Source: Sciscionella sediminilitoris (lineage in GTDB: Bacteria; Actinomycetota; Actinomycetes; Mycobacteriales; Pseudonocardiaceae). Taken from it: a DNA stretch of 43,465 nt. The stretch covers positions 1-43,465 of the forward strand of contig NZ_JALM01000001.1 in assembly GCF_000737195.2 (NCBI RefSeq). The letters are read 5' to 3'. The notes beneath the pieces are model-generated. The model worked only from the letters and a program-made list of their open reading frames with translations. It was not told the origin of the DNA and searched no databases. Both the position numbers and the translations under genes were made by a program. Shown here in pieces: positions 16,034 through 24,337 of this stretch (positions within the stretch are counted from its first letter, which is position 1; every line of letters begins with the position of its first letter).

Positions 16034-16933
16034 GTGATCGATCCTCGGCTGCGTATGCTCCAGCTCGTCGCCCGGTGCGGGACGGTGACCGCCGCCGCGG
16101 CCGCGCTGCACTACACCCCGTCCGCGGTCTCCCATCAGCTGCGCCAGCTCGCCGCCGAACTCGGAGTGGAGCTGGTCGTGCAACAGGGCAGGGGAATCCG
16201 GCTCACCGCGGCGGCGCACACGCTGCTCGAGCACACCGAGCGGCTGCACGCGCAGGTCGAGCGGGCCCGTGCCGAGCTCGCCACGATCGGCGACGAACCC
16301 GGCGGGCGGTTCACCATGTGCGCCTTCTCCACCGCGGCGAGCAAGCTGCTCCCGGCGGCGGCCGCGCGGCTGCGGGACGCCTATCCGCAGGTGACCGTGC
16401 GGCTGATGGAGGCGGAACCGAGCCGCTGCTTCGACCTGTTGCTCGCCCGTGAGGCCGATCTGGCCCTCGTGGTGGTCACCGCGCAGAATCCGCCCCTGGC
16501 CGATGAGCGCTTCCAGCAGTACTCGCTGCTCGACGATCCGCTCGATCTCGTTGTGCCGGAAGGACATCCGCTCACCACCCGGTCCTCGGTGCAGCTCGCC
16601 GATGCCGCGCGGGAACCGTGGATCGTCGGCCGCCAGGAGAGCACCTACTACCAGCTGGTGCTCACCGCGTGCATGGCCGCCGGGTTCACCCCGGACATCG
16701 CGCACTACGCCGATGAGTGGGACACCGGAACGGCCTTGGTGGCCAACGGTTTCGGGGTGATCCTGGTGCCGAGGCTCGCGCGGCTGCACTCCGACTGGCC
16801 GGTGGTGCGGCTCCCGCTGCACGGCGAACCGGCACCGGCGCGCCGGATCCTGGCCGCGGTCCGCCAGGGCGCCGAGGCGCATCCGACGGTGGCCAAGGCA
16901 CTCGAGGTGGTGCACGAGCTCAGTCTTCGATGA
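16034..16933 (+). CDS. LysR-type transcriptional regulator
   Basis: 299 residues from GTG 16034 (MIDPRLRMLQLVARCGTVTAAAAALHYTPSAVSHQLRQLAAELGVELV), a clear LysR helix-turn-helix. The C-terminal part is a periplasmic-binding-like effector domain (RFTMCAFSTAASKLLPAAAARLRDAYPQVTVRLME, DLALVVVTAQ, VPEGHPLTTRSSVQL). It is close to the group that regulates amino-acid and amine catabolism. Its end overlaps the convergent GbcB-like gene by 14 bases. It is adjacent to both the cobalamin operon and the betaine operon. Control of the betaine genes is the more natural guess, but no site was identified to prove it. Confidence 0.9.
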   Translation: MIDPRLRMLQLVARCGTVTAAAAALHYTPSAVSHQLRQLAAELGVELVVQQGRGIRLTAAAHTLLEHTERLHAQVERARAELATIGDEPGGRFTMCAFSTAASKLLPAAAARLRDAYPQVTVRLMEAEPSRCFDLLLAREADLALVVVTAQNPPLADERFQQYSLLDDPLDLVVPEGHPLTTRSSVQLADAAREPWIVGRQESTYYQLVLTACMAAGFTPDIAHYADEWDTGTALVANGFGVILVPRLARLHSDWPVVRLPLHGEPAPARRILAAVRQGAEAHPTVAKALEVVHELSLR

Positions 16934-17906
16934 CCAGCGGCTCCTGGGGTTTCGCGCAGCACAACAGGATCCGGTTGCGTTCGATCTCCTTGCGCCGGAT
17001 CCCGCCATTGTGTTGCATGTCGACCGATCCGGAGACGAGCGTGTGCTTGCAGGTGCCGCACATTCCCTGTCCGCAGGAGAACGGCACGCTCACCCCGGCC
17101 TGTTGTGCCGCGTCCAGCACGGTCTGTCCGGCCCCGCAGGCGAAACTGTGCGCACCGAGCCGCACCGGATAGCTCACCGCGCTCGGGCCCGCCTGCTCGA
17201 CGGTGAACCGTTCTTCGGTGTAGTTTGCCGGATCCGCGCCGAGCAGCGTGAGGATTTCGGTGACCCGTTCCCGGTAGCCGTGCGGTCCGCAGCAGAACAC
17301 GGCACGCTCGGTGAGATCGGGGACGAGCGCGGCGAGCGATTCGGCGGTCAGATCCCCGCGCCCGTAACCGGTGGCAACCCGGAAATTCGGGGCACCGGCG
17401 GCGATCGCGTCCAGCTCGGTGCCGAAGATCCGGTCGGCGTGAGTGCGCGCGGTGTGCAGGAACACCACATCGGCCGTGCTGCCGAGATCGAACAGGGTCC
17501 TGGTCATCGCCATGACCGGGGTGATCCCACTGCCCGCGGAGAGGAACAGATAGCGCGTTTCCGGGCGCGTGGTGTAGGAGAACTCCCCGAACGGACCGCT
17601 CGCCTCGAGTGTCTGCCCGACCCGCAGTTCCTCGTGCAGATAACCGGATCCGGCACCACCGGGATGGTGTTTCACCGTGATCTCCAGGGTTTCCGGCCGG
17701 GTCGGCGGGGAGGCGATCGTGTAGCAGCGCGGTCCGACCGGGAGCCGCAGCATCAGGTACTGGCCGGGCCGGAACGCGAGCGCGGTATCGGGTTCGAAGA
17801 CGAAGGTCCGCACATCGTGGGTGACGGGCCGGATCTCCGTACAACGCAGCCGGAGTTCGACCGGTTCCGGGGTGTACCGCGTCTCTTCCGCGAGCAGAAC
17901 GGTCAT
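16920..17906 (-). CDS. gbcB: Rieske oxygenase reductase component (GbcB-like)
   Basis: 328 residues. Order of domains: FAD-binding barrel (PGQYLMLRLPVGPRCYTIASPP), NAD-binding domain (YLFLSAGSGITPVMAMTRTLFD, CCGPHGYRERVTEIL) and C-terminal 2Fe-2S ferredoxin (FACGAGQTVLDAAQQAGVSVPFSCGQGMCGTCKHTLVSG with the last Cys in LLCCAK). It transfers electrons from NAD(P)H to the adjacent Rieske oxygenase. ATG 17906 overlaps the oxygenase stop (ATGA). It matches the reductase of the glycine betaine demethylase pair. The proline-betaine (stachydrine) demethylase reductase is the closest alternative. Confidence 0.88.
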   Translation of the reverse strand: MTVLLAEETRYTPEPVELRLRCTEIRPVTHDVRTFVFEPDTALAFRPGQYLMLRLPVGPRCYTIASPPTRPETLEITVKHHPGGAGSGYLHEELRVGQTLEASGPFGEFSYTTRPETRYLFLSAGSGITPVMAMTRTLFDLGSTADVVFLHTARTHADRIFGTELDAIAAGAPNFRVATGYGRGDLTAESLAALVPDLTERAVFCCGPHGYRERVTEILTLLGADPANYTEERFTVEQAGPSAVSYPVRLGAHSFACGAGQTVLDAAQQAGVSVPFSCGQGMCGTCKHTLVSGSVDMQHNGGIRRKEIERNRILLCCAKPQEPLVIED

Positions 17907-19147
17907 GCATACGCTCCCAACCGGTCGAGGTACCAGTCGCAGAACTGGTCGACCTGATATTCGCTCGTGGTGTACGGGCCGGGAACATAGGCGGGGCTGC
18001 GCACGCCGAGCTGGGCGCGCTCCACGAATCCGGCGTCCTGTTCGTTCGTCCTGCGCCACACCTCGGTCAGCTGCTGCCGGTCGAAATCGCGCCCCTCGAC
18101 CGCGTCCTCGTGCACCAGCCAGGTGGTGCGCACCAGGGTTTCCCCCGCGGAGAGCGGGACCGCGGTGAACGTGACCGCGTGGTCGCTGCACACGTGCAGC
18201 CACACATTCGGTTGCAGGTGCAGGGAGAACCGGCCCAGCCTGCGTTCACCGATATCGCCGAGCAGTTTCGTGCAGACCACCCGGCCGTCCGTACTGAACG
18301 ACTCCCCCGCGCCGTCCATCGGTTCACGCTGCACCCGGAATCCGCTCACCCGCCCGGACAACTGCTCGATCAACCGGTGCGCGAGGCCGAGCCGCTCGCA
18401 GGTGTCCCGCAGCGCGGTGTCCGCGGCGACATAGCGGTCGAACGCGGCCCGCAGCGTGGCGGGCACTTCCTCATCGGTGTAGCCGTAGGTCGGGAACAAT
18501 GAGCAGGACAGTTCCGGGTGACCGTCGCAGTGATAGCACTCCCGGTTGTTCTCCATCACCAGCTTCCAGTTGCCCCGCTCCACCAGGTCCACCTGCTCGA
18601 CCACCTTGGCGCGGTCGAGCCGGTGCGGTGCCGCGTAGCGTTCCACGATCGCGGCCACCTCGGCGAAATCCTCCGGCGGATGTTCGGCGAGGCAACAGAA
18701 CACGAATCCGCCGGCCACCTGGACGGCCACCGGTTTGAGCCCGAAACAACCGGGATCGAAACCCGGCGGCGGGGAAACCGCGTGCAGCAGCGAGCCGTCG
18801 GTGCGATAGGTCCATTTGTGGTAGCCGCACACGATATTGCCGACCGAACCGCTGGTTTCGGTGAGGATCCGGGCGCCGCGATGCCGGCAGACATTGTGCA
18901 TGGCGCGCACCTGTTCATCGTCGTCGCGCAGCACGATCACCGAGTACGGGCCGATCTCCACGGTGACGAAGTCGCCCGGTTCCGGGATTTCGGCCACCGT
19001 GGTGGCCAGCAGCCAGTGCCGCGCGAAGATCGCCTCGATATCGGCGTGGAAGACCTCCGGACTGGTGTAGAACTCGGCGGGCAGGCTGTGCCCGATCCTG
19101 CGGCGCGCGATGAGTTCGGCGATCCGCGTGTCGGCGAGCGTGGTCAT
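17903..19147 (-). CDS. gbcA: Rieske non-haem iron oxygenase (GbcA-like)
   Basis: 414 residues. The Rieske cluster ligands are visible (NVCRHRGARI and CGYHKWTY, i.e. CxH and CxxH). The mononuclear iron site lies in NWKLVMENNRECYHCDGHPELS. The protein is of the glycine betaine/stachydrine demethylase family, which removes a methyl group as formaldehyde. ATG 19147 overlaps the stop of the DgcA-like gene, and AAAGGAG lies about 12 bases upstream. It is flanked on one side by its reductase and on the other by a dimethylglycine-demethylase-type flavoprotein. That supports betaine to dimethylglycine to sarcosine as the route. Substrate specificity versus proline betaine cannot be settled from sequence. 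Confidence 0.88.
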   Translation of the reverse strand: MTTLADTRIAELIARRRIGHSLPAEFYTSPEVFHADIEAIFARHWLLATTVAEIPEPGDFVTVEIGPYSVIVLRDDDEQVRAMHNVCRHRGARILTETSGSVGNIVCGYHKWTYRTDGSLLHAVSPPPGFDPGCFGLKPVAVQVAGGFVFCCLAEHPPEDFAEVAAIVERYAAPHRLDRAKVVEQVDLVERGNWKLVMENNRECYHCDGHPELSCSLFPTYGYTDEEVPATLRAAFDRYVAADTALRDTCERLGLAHRLIEQLSGRVSGFRVQREPMDGAGESFSTDGRVVCTKLLGDIGERRLGRFSLHLQPNVWLHVCSDHAVTFTAVPLSAGETLVRTTWLVHEDAVEGRDFDRQQLTEVWRRTNEQDAGFVERAQLGVRSPAYVPGPYTTSEYQVDQFCDWYLDRLGAYA

Positions 19148-21207
19148 TGTGCTGGCGCTCCTTTCTGGGCCTCGCGTGGCCCGATCGCGCTGCACAGGCG
19201 CAGCGCATCGAGCACGGCGGCGTGGATATTGCGGCTGGTGACCGCGTCACCGATACGGAAAAGGGCGAACTCGCCCGCGGGATTGGCCACGACGCGCTGT
19301 TCCCGCCCGGCGAGCAGCGCGGTGTGGTCGATCTCGCCGAGATTGCTGGATTCGGGAAGCAGCGCGAAATACAGTTCGTCATTGGGCAGGGTGCCGCGTT
19401 CGGTGACGACCCGGTCCACGGTGATCTCGTGTTCCTGCTCGGCGTACTCGCTGCGCAGCCGGGCCCGCAACCGGCCATCGGCGCGGCGGACCCCGACCAG
19501 TCGTTCGGCGAGCGTGGTGCGCACCCCGTGCTCGGCGAACACCTTCAGGTAGCCGGGGGCGATCATGGCGCCCACATCCGGGGCGAGGGTGCGTTCCGGG
19601 GTCGCGTACCGCACGTGCGCTCCGGCGTTCGCGAGCACCTCGGCCGCGTCCAGCGCCTGGTTGGCGCCGTGCTCGTCGTACACCAGCACGTCCCCGGTCC
19701 CCTGTGCCCCGCCGCTGAGCACATCCCAGCTGTCCTCGATGAGTTCGCCGCCCTCACCGAGGAATTCCCGCGCCGGACTGCCCCCGGTCGCGAGGATCAC
19801 CATGTCCGGCCGTTCGGCGCGGATGTCCTCGGGTTCGGCGAGCACCCCGAACCGCAGCCGCACCCCGGCCTGTTTCGCCTCCCGCACCCGCCAGTCCACG
19901 ATGCCGAGCAGGTCGCGCCTGCGCGGGGACCTCGCGGCGAGCAGCAGCTGACCGCCAGGATCCTGGCCCGCTTCGAACAGCACCACCTCGTGACCGCGCC
20001 CGCCGAGCACCCGTGCCGCTTCGAGCCCGGCAGGGCCCGCCCCGACCACCACGATCCGGCGCGGCGCACCGTGGATCGGGCTCAGCTCGTGCGGCAGGGT
20101 TCCCTCGCGCCCGGTTGCCGGGTTGTGCACGCATTTGGCCGCGCCGTCCGAGTAGATCGCGTCGAGGCAGTAGCTCGCCCCGACACACGGGCGGATCCGG
20201 TCCTCCTGCCCGGAGCGGATCTTCGCCACCAGATGCGGATCGGCGAGGTGTGCCCTGGTCATCCCGACCAGGTCCAGCATGCCCTCGGCGACCGCGTGCC
20301 GTGCGGTGGCCACATCCGCGATGCGGGCGGCGTGCATGACCGGGATGCCGAGCTCACGTTTGACGGCGGCGGTGAACTCCAGGAACGGCGCGGAGGGCTC
20401 GCCCATCGGCGGGATCACCCTGGCCAGCGCGGCATCATTGTCGATCGTGCCCTTGATCGTGCTCAGGAAGTCGATCCCGTCCGCCAGATAACAGTGCGCT
20501 GCGGCGAGCCCTTCGGCCAGCGGCAGGCCACCGGCACAGGATTCGTCCAGCGCCATCCGGATCCCCATGATGAACTCCGGCCCCACGGCCGCCCGCACCG
20601 CCGTGATCACCCTGCGCGGGAAGGCCATCCGCTCGTCGAGAGTGCCGCCGTCCGGATTGGTGCGCGGCGAAAGGAAGGAGTCCAGGAGGTGCCCGTAGGA
20701 CTGCAGTTCGATCCCGTCCAGCCCGGCCGCCGCGCAGCGCTGTGCGGCACTGACGTAGTCAGCGAGGATCCGCTCCAGGTCCCAGGGTTCGGCGATCTTG
20801 GGCACGCTGCGGTGCGCCGGTTCGCGCTGCGGCGAGGGGTGCACCAGCGGCAGCCAGTCCCCGGTGAAGTTGCTCGACCGCCTGCCGAGGTGGGTCACCT
20901 GGCACATCACCGCGGTGCCGTGCTCGTGCACTGCATCGGTCAGCTCGCGCAGCCAGGGCACGATCTCGTCGCGGTGCAGCTGCAGATTGCCGAAGGCCGG
21001 TGGACTGTCCCGGGAAACGACCGCCGAACCGCCGATCATCGTCAGCCCGACCCCGCCGCGCGCCTTCTCCACGTGATAGCGGCGGTACCGGCCCTTCGGC
21101 AGCCCGTCCTCGCTGTAGGCCGGTTCGTGCGAGGTGCTCACGATCCGGTTCGCCAGGCGCAACCGGCGCAGGTGATAGGGACGCAGCAGCGGGTCGTCTT
21201 CGCGCAT
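19144..21207 (-). CDS. dgcA: NADH:flavin oxidoreductase, dimethylglycine demethylase type (DgcA-like)
   Basis: 687 residues, matching the two-domain 2,4-dienoyl-CoA-reductase-like family. The N-terminal half is an FMN-binding TIM barrel (LRLANRIVSTSHEPAYSEDGLP, GLDGIELQSYGHLLDSFLSPRTNPDGG). A Cys cluster for an Fe-S centre follows in PCVGASYCLDAIYSDGAAKCVHNPATG. The C-terminal half binds FAD/NAD (RRIVVVGAGPAGLEAARVLGGRGHEVVLFEA and a second dinucleotide segment VLVYDEHGANQALDAAEVLANAG). DgcA and StcD, which demethylate dimethylglycine and N-methylproline, are of this type and length. It is the first gene of the three-gene operon. N-methylproline demethylase is the main alternative. Confidence 0.85.
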   Translation of the reverse strand: MREDDPLLRPYHLRRLRLANRIVSTSHEPAYSEDGLPKGRYRRYHVEKARGGVGLTMIGGSAVVSRDSPPAFGNLQLHRDEIVPWLRELTDAVHEHGTAVMCQVTHLGRRSSNFTGDWLPLVHPSPQREPAHRSVPKIAEPWDLERILADYVSAAQRCAAAGLDGIELQSYGHLLDSFLSPRTNPDGGTLDERMAFPRRVITAVRAAVGPEFIMGIRMALDESCAGGLPLAEGLAAAHCYLADGIDFLSTIKGTIDNDAALARVIPPMGEPSAPFLEFTAAVKRELGIPVMHAARIADVATARHAVAEGMLDLVGMTRAHLADPHLVAKIRSGQEDRIRPCVGASYCLDAIYSDGAAKCVHNPATGREGTLPHELSPIHGAPRRIVVVGAGPAGLEAARVLGGRGHEVVLFEAGQDPGGQLLLAARSPRRRDLLGIVDWRVREAKQAGVRLRFGVLAEPEDIRAERPDMVILATGGSPAREFLGEGGELIEDSWDVLSGGAQGTGDVLVYDEHGANQALDAAEVLANAGAHVRYATPERTLAPDVGAMIAPGYLKVFAEHGVRTTLAERLVGVRRADGRLRARLRSEYAEQEHEITVDRVVTERGTLPNDELYFALLPESSNLGEIDHTALLAGREQRVVANPAGEFALFRIGDAVTSRNIHAAVLDALRLCSAIGPREAQKGAPAQ

Positions 21208-21259
21208 GCCGACCAGTGTCGGGGCAATCCGGTGGTGCGGAAAAGCGAATGCTCGGCAA

Positions 21260-21298
21260 CGGTACCGTGCAACCCCGGTACAAGATCGACAGTACCGG
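21260..21298. promoter_or_regulatory. CGGTAC inverted repeats upstream of the betaine operon
   Basis: CGGTACCG (21260-21267) is followed by a perfect 7-bp inverted repeat CCGGTAC (21275-21281) / GTACCGG (21292-21298) with a 10-base spacer. The block lies 53-91 bases before the DgcA-like start, in the only promoter gap of this operon. It is a good operator candidate. The cognate regulator (LysR at 16034 or the LacI gene next to it) is not determined. Confidence 0.45.
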
Positions 21299-21308
21299 AA
21301 GTGATCCC

Positions 21309-22352
21309 TCAGTCACGCATGGTCGAGTCCCGCGCGATCAGTCGCGGAGGCAGCCGTTTCGACCGCACCGCACGACCTTCCACGCGGTCCAGCAACAGCC
21401 CCATGGCCGTGGTGCCCATCTCGAACATCGAGGACCGGACCGTGGTCAGCGGGACCGGCATGTCCCCGGCGACGGGAATGTCGTTGTAACCGACGACCGC
21501 GACATCGGCACCGGGGCGCAGCCCGTGTTCCCGCAGCGCCCCCATGACCCCGATGGCGGCGCTGTCGTTGACGGCGAAGATCGCGGTGGGACGGGGAATC
21601 CTGGCGAGCAGTTCGGCCCCGGCCACGTGCCCGCCCTGGGTATCGAACGGCGAGTGCAGCACGTAGTCGTCCGGGATCGGGAACCCCTCGGCCTCGAAGT
21701 GTTTACGGAATCCCCTCGTCCGCTCCACTCCGGTGCTCGCGTACGGCTCCCCGGCGACGACGGCGACCCGCTCGTGGCCGAGCGCGCGCAGGTGTTCCGC
21801 GGCGAGCCGCCCGCCCGCGAGGTCGTCGGTGGTGACCGAGAGGGTTCCCGGCAGCCGCCGGGAGACGAGCACATGCGGAATGTCCCGGCTCGCCAGCAGT
21901 TTCACCAGCGCATCGCCGCCGAGCCGGGCGTCCCCGAGCACGATCCCGTCCACCCGGCGTTCGAGCAGCTCCTCGAGCCGGTGCTGACGTGAACTCGGGT
22001 CGTCGCTGGTGTTCGCCACGAAGGTCTGGTATCCGCACTGCGCGGCGGCGTGGTCGAGCCCTTCGTAGATCCTGGCGAGCACGAAGTCGGTCAGCCGTGG
22101 CACGAGGACACCGAAGACATGGCTGCGCCGCGTGCGCAGGGCGGCCGCTGCCGGATCGCGGTGGTACCCGAGCTCCGCGGCAAGAGCCCGGATCCGTTCC
22201 ACGGTCGCGGCGCCGACTCCGGATCCCGAACCGAGCGCACGGGAAACGGTGGACACATGCACCCCGGCCCGCTCGGCGAGCTCGGCGAGCGTGATCGGCC
22301 CGCCCGTTTGCGGGTCGGGAGAACGGGAGTGCATACCACGTTTGTACCGCAT
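21309..22352 (-). CDS. LacI-family transcriptional regulator
   Basis: 347 residues from ATG 22352, or 341 from the in-frame ATG at 22334. Neither start has a clear ribosome site. The N-terminal LacI helix-turn-helix is ITLAELAERAGVHVSTVSRALGSGSGVGAATVERIRALAAELGY. The C-terminal ligand domain is typical (GVLVPRLTDFVLARIYEGLDHAAAQCGYQTFVANTSDD, RPTAIFAVNDSAAIGVMGAL, VAVVGYNDIPVAGDMPVPLTTVRSS). It is divergent from the asparaginase-like operon, and the gap contains a perfect 13-bp inverted repeat of LacI-operator type, so it is the likely repressor of that operon and of itself. Confidence 0.92.
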   Translation of the reverse strand: MRYKRGMHSRSPDPQTGGPITLAELAERAGVHVSTVSRALGSGSGVGAATVERIRALAAELGYHRDPAAAALRTRRSHVFGVLVPRLTDFVLARIYEGLDHAAAQCGYQTFVANTSDDPSSRQHRLEELLERRVDGIVLGDARLGGDALVKLLASRDIPHVLVSRRLPGTLSVTTDDLAGGRLAAEHLRALGHERVAVVAGEPYASTGVERTRGFRKHFEAEGFPIPDDYVLHSPFDTQGGHVAGAELLARIPRPTAIFAVNDSAAIGVMGALREHGLRPGADVAVVGYNDIPVAGDMPVPLTTVRSSMFEMGTTAMGLLLDRVEGRAVRSKRLPPRLIARDSTMRD

Positions 22353-22396
22353 GTTCGGCGATCGGAAATTTCCGGCCCGAACGTCTTGCCATTACA

Positions 22397-22429
22397 CAAA
22401 CGATTGCGTAATCTCCACGCAATCGTTTG
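22397..22429. promoter_or_regulatory. LacI-type operator pair
   Basis: CAAACGATTGCGT (22397-22409) and ACGCAATCGTTTG (22417-22429) form a perfect 13-bp inverted repeat with a 7-base spacer. Each arm is itself close to the GCAAACGTTTGC consensus of LacI-family operators. The repeat ends 16 bases before the asparaginase GTG, just upstream of its AAAGGAGG ribosome site, where bound repressor would block the promoter or early transcription. Confidence 0.75.
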
Positions 22430-22444
22430 CACAAAGGAGGTTCC

Positions 22445-23425
22445 GTGACCCGCATCCGGCTGATCGCGACAGGTGGCACGATCGCGAGCCGGCACCACCC
22501 GCAAGGGCTGCGTGCCGGGGCGACCGGGTCCGAACTGCTCGATCAGGCCGGGCTGACCGGAATCGAGGTCGAGGACCTGCGCACCGCGGGCAGCTTCGCG
22601 CTGTCCACAGCGGACGCGCTCACTCTCGCCGTTCGGGTCGATGCCGCGCTGCGCGAGGGCGTGGACGGGGTGGTGGTCACGCATGGCACGGACACGATGG
22701 AGGAGTCCTGCTTCCTGCTCGATCTGTTCCGGCGTGCCCCGGCACCGGTGGTGTTCACCGGTGCGCAGCGGGGGTTCGACGATCCCGCCGCCGATGGACC
22801 GGCCAACCTCGCCGCGGCGTGCGCGGTCGCGTCCAGCACGGCGGCCCGCGGGCTCGGCGCACTGCTCGCCTTCGACGGCCTCGTGTGGCAGGCACGCGGG
22901 GTGCGCAAGGTGGAGACCCTGCGTTCCGGGGCGTTCGAGGCACCCGGTCGCGGACCCTGCCTTCGGGTCACCCCTTCCGGGATCACCCGGCTCGCCACCC
23001 AACCGCGCGGCCCCGCGTTCACCCTTTCCGGCATCGACGAGCTGCCCAGGGTGGACGTGGTCTCGGCCTACCTCGGCGCGGACGACGCACTGCCGCGCGC
23101 GGCCGTCGCCGCCGGAGCACGGGGCATCGTGCTGCAGGCCACCGGGGCGGGGAACAGCGCTCCTGCCCTGACCGGAGCGGTCGAAAGCGTTGTCGCACAA
23201 GGGATCCCGGTCGTCGTCTGCAGCCGCGTGCCGAGCGGCCCGGTCGCGCCGATCTATACCGGAGGCGGGGGAACGGATCTGTCCCGCGCCGGTGCGGTGT
23301 TCGGCTCGGACCTGAGCCCGTGGCAGGCGCGGCTGCTGCTCGCGGTCGCCATCGCCACCCGTCCGCACGATCCGGGTGCGGCGGTGCGTGACTGGCTGGA
23401 AAAGGAAAACCAGACGGAACACTGA
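22445..23425 (+). CDS. Asparaginase-family amidohydrolase
   Basis: 326 residues from GTG 22445, which has AAAGGAGG 5 bases upstream. Both active-site segments of L-asparaginases are present: IATGGTIAS near the N-terminus (first catalytic Thr) and VVVTHGTDTMEES around residue 78-90 (second Thr and Asp). No signal peptide is seen, so it is a cytoplasmic type. It is the first gene of an operon with a polysaccharide-deacetylase-family hydrolase, an MFS transporter and two dehydrogenases. Plain asparagine use is possible, but the neighbours suggest that it hydrolyses a half-amide (such as succinamate-like compounds) made by the next gene. Confidence 0.9.
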   Translation: MTRIRLIATGGTIASRHHPQGLRAGATGSELLDQAGLTGIEVEDLRTAGSFALSTADALTLAVRVDAALREGVDGVVVTHGTDTMEESCFLLDLFRRAPAPVVFTGAQRGFDDPAADGPANLAAACAVASSTAARGLGALLAFDGLVWQARGVRKVETLRSGAFEAPGRGPCLRVTPSGITRLATQPRGPAFTLSGIDELPRVDVVSAYLGADDALPRAAVAAGARGIVLQATGAGNSAPALTGAVESVVAQGIPVVVCSRVPSGPVAPIYTGGGGTDLSRAGAVFGSDLSPWQARLLLAVAIATRPHDPGAAVRDWLEKENQTEH

Positions 23426-23455
23426 GGTTCCGTCCGAGATGACAAGGAAGTCGCT

Positions 23456-24337
23456 ATGAGCAAGGAAATCTTCGTCGGTTTCGGGGTAGACATCGATGCG
23501 GTCGCCGGATGGCTCGGTTCCTACGGGGGCGCCGATTCCCCGGACGACATCTCCCGGGGACTGTTCGCCGGGGAAGTCGGTGTGCCGCGCATCCTGGAAC
23601 TGTTCCGCCGCTACGAACTGACCCAGACGTTTTTCTGGCCGGGGCATTCCGTCGAAACCTTCCCGGAACAGTTCGACGCGTGCGTCGCGGCCGGGCACGA
23701 AATCGGTGCGCACGGGTATTCGCACGAGAACCCCATCGCGATGACGAGGGAGCAGGAGACCAAGGTCCTCGATTACGGTATCGAGCTGATCGAATCGCGC
23801 AGTGGTCGCCGCCCGACCGGTTATGTCGCACCCTGGTGGGAATTCAGCCCGATCACCAATGAACTGCTCCTCGAGCGCGGCATCAAATACGACCACTCCC
23901 TGATGCACCGGGATTTCGAGCCCTACTACGTGCGGGTCGGGGACAGCTGGACCAAGATCGACTACGATCAGCCCGCCGAGGCGTGGATGAAACCGCTCGT
24001 GCGCGGCACCGAGACCGATCTCGTCGAGATTCCGGCCAACTGGTACCTCGACGATCTCCCGCCCATGATGTTCATCAAGTCCAGCCCGAACAGCCACGGA
24101 TTCGTCAACCCGCGGGACATCGAATCCATGTGGCGCGACCAGTTCGACTGGGTCTACCGGGAATCCGACTACGCCACCTTCACCATGACCGTGCACCCCG
24201 ATGTCTCCGGCCGCCCGCAGATGCTGCTCGCCCTCGAACGGCTCATCGAGCACATCAGCTCGCACGAGGGCGTCCGGTGGAGCACTTTCGACGGGATCGC
24301 CGAGGACTTCCTGCGCCGCTCTCCGAGGAACGCATGA
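23456..24337 (+). CDS. Polysaccharide-deacetylase-family hydrolase (cyclic imidase/PuuE-like)
   Basis: 293 residues. NodB-fold metal hydrolase: [13 protein letters not shown] near the N-terminus supplies the metal Asp, and [11 protein letters not shown] (about residues 82-92) supplies the two metal His. The text [17 protein letters not shown] and [13 protein letters not shown] resembles the HpPgdA/PuuE/cyclic-imide-hydrolase subgroup rather than cell-wall deacetylases. No signal peptide or membrane anchor is present, which also argues against a peptidoglycan role. It lies 30 bases after the asparaginase-like gene and overlaps the MFS gene by 4 bases. I favour cyclic amide/imide ring opening in the cytoplasm, inferred from subgroup and context. 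Allantoinase-like activity is an alternative. Confidence 0.82.
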   Translation: MSKEIFVGFGVDIDAVAGWLGSYGGADSPDDISRGLFAGEVGVPRILELFRRYELTQTFFWPGHSVETFPEQFDACVAAGHEIGAHGYSHENPIAMTREQETKVLDYGIELIESRSGRRPTGYVAPWWEFSPITNELLLERGIKYDHSLMHRDFEPYYVRVGDSWTKIDYDQPAEAWMKPLVRGTETDLVEIPANWYLDDLPPMMFIKSSPNSHGFVNPRDIESMWRDQFDWVYRESDYATFTMTVHPDVSGRPQMLLALERLIEHISSHEGVRWSTFDGIAEDFLRRSPRNA

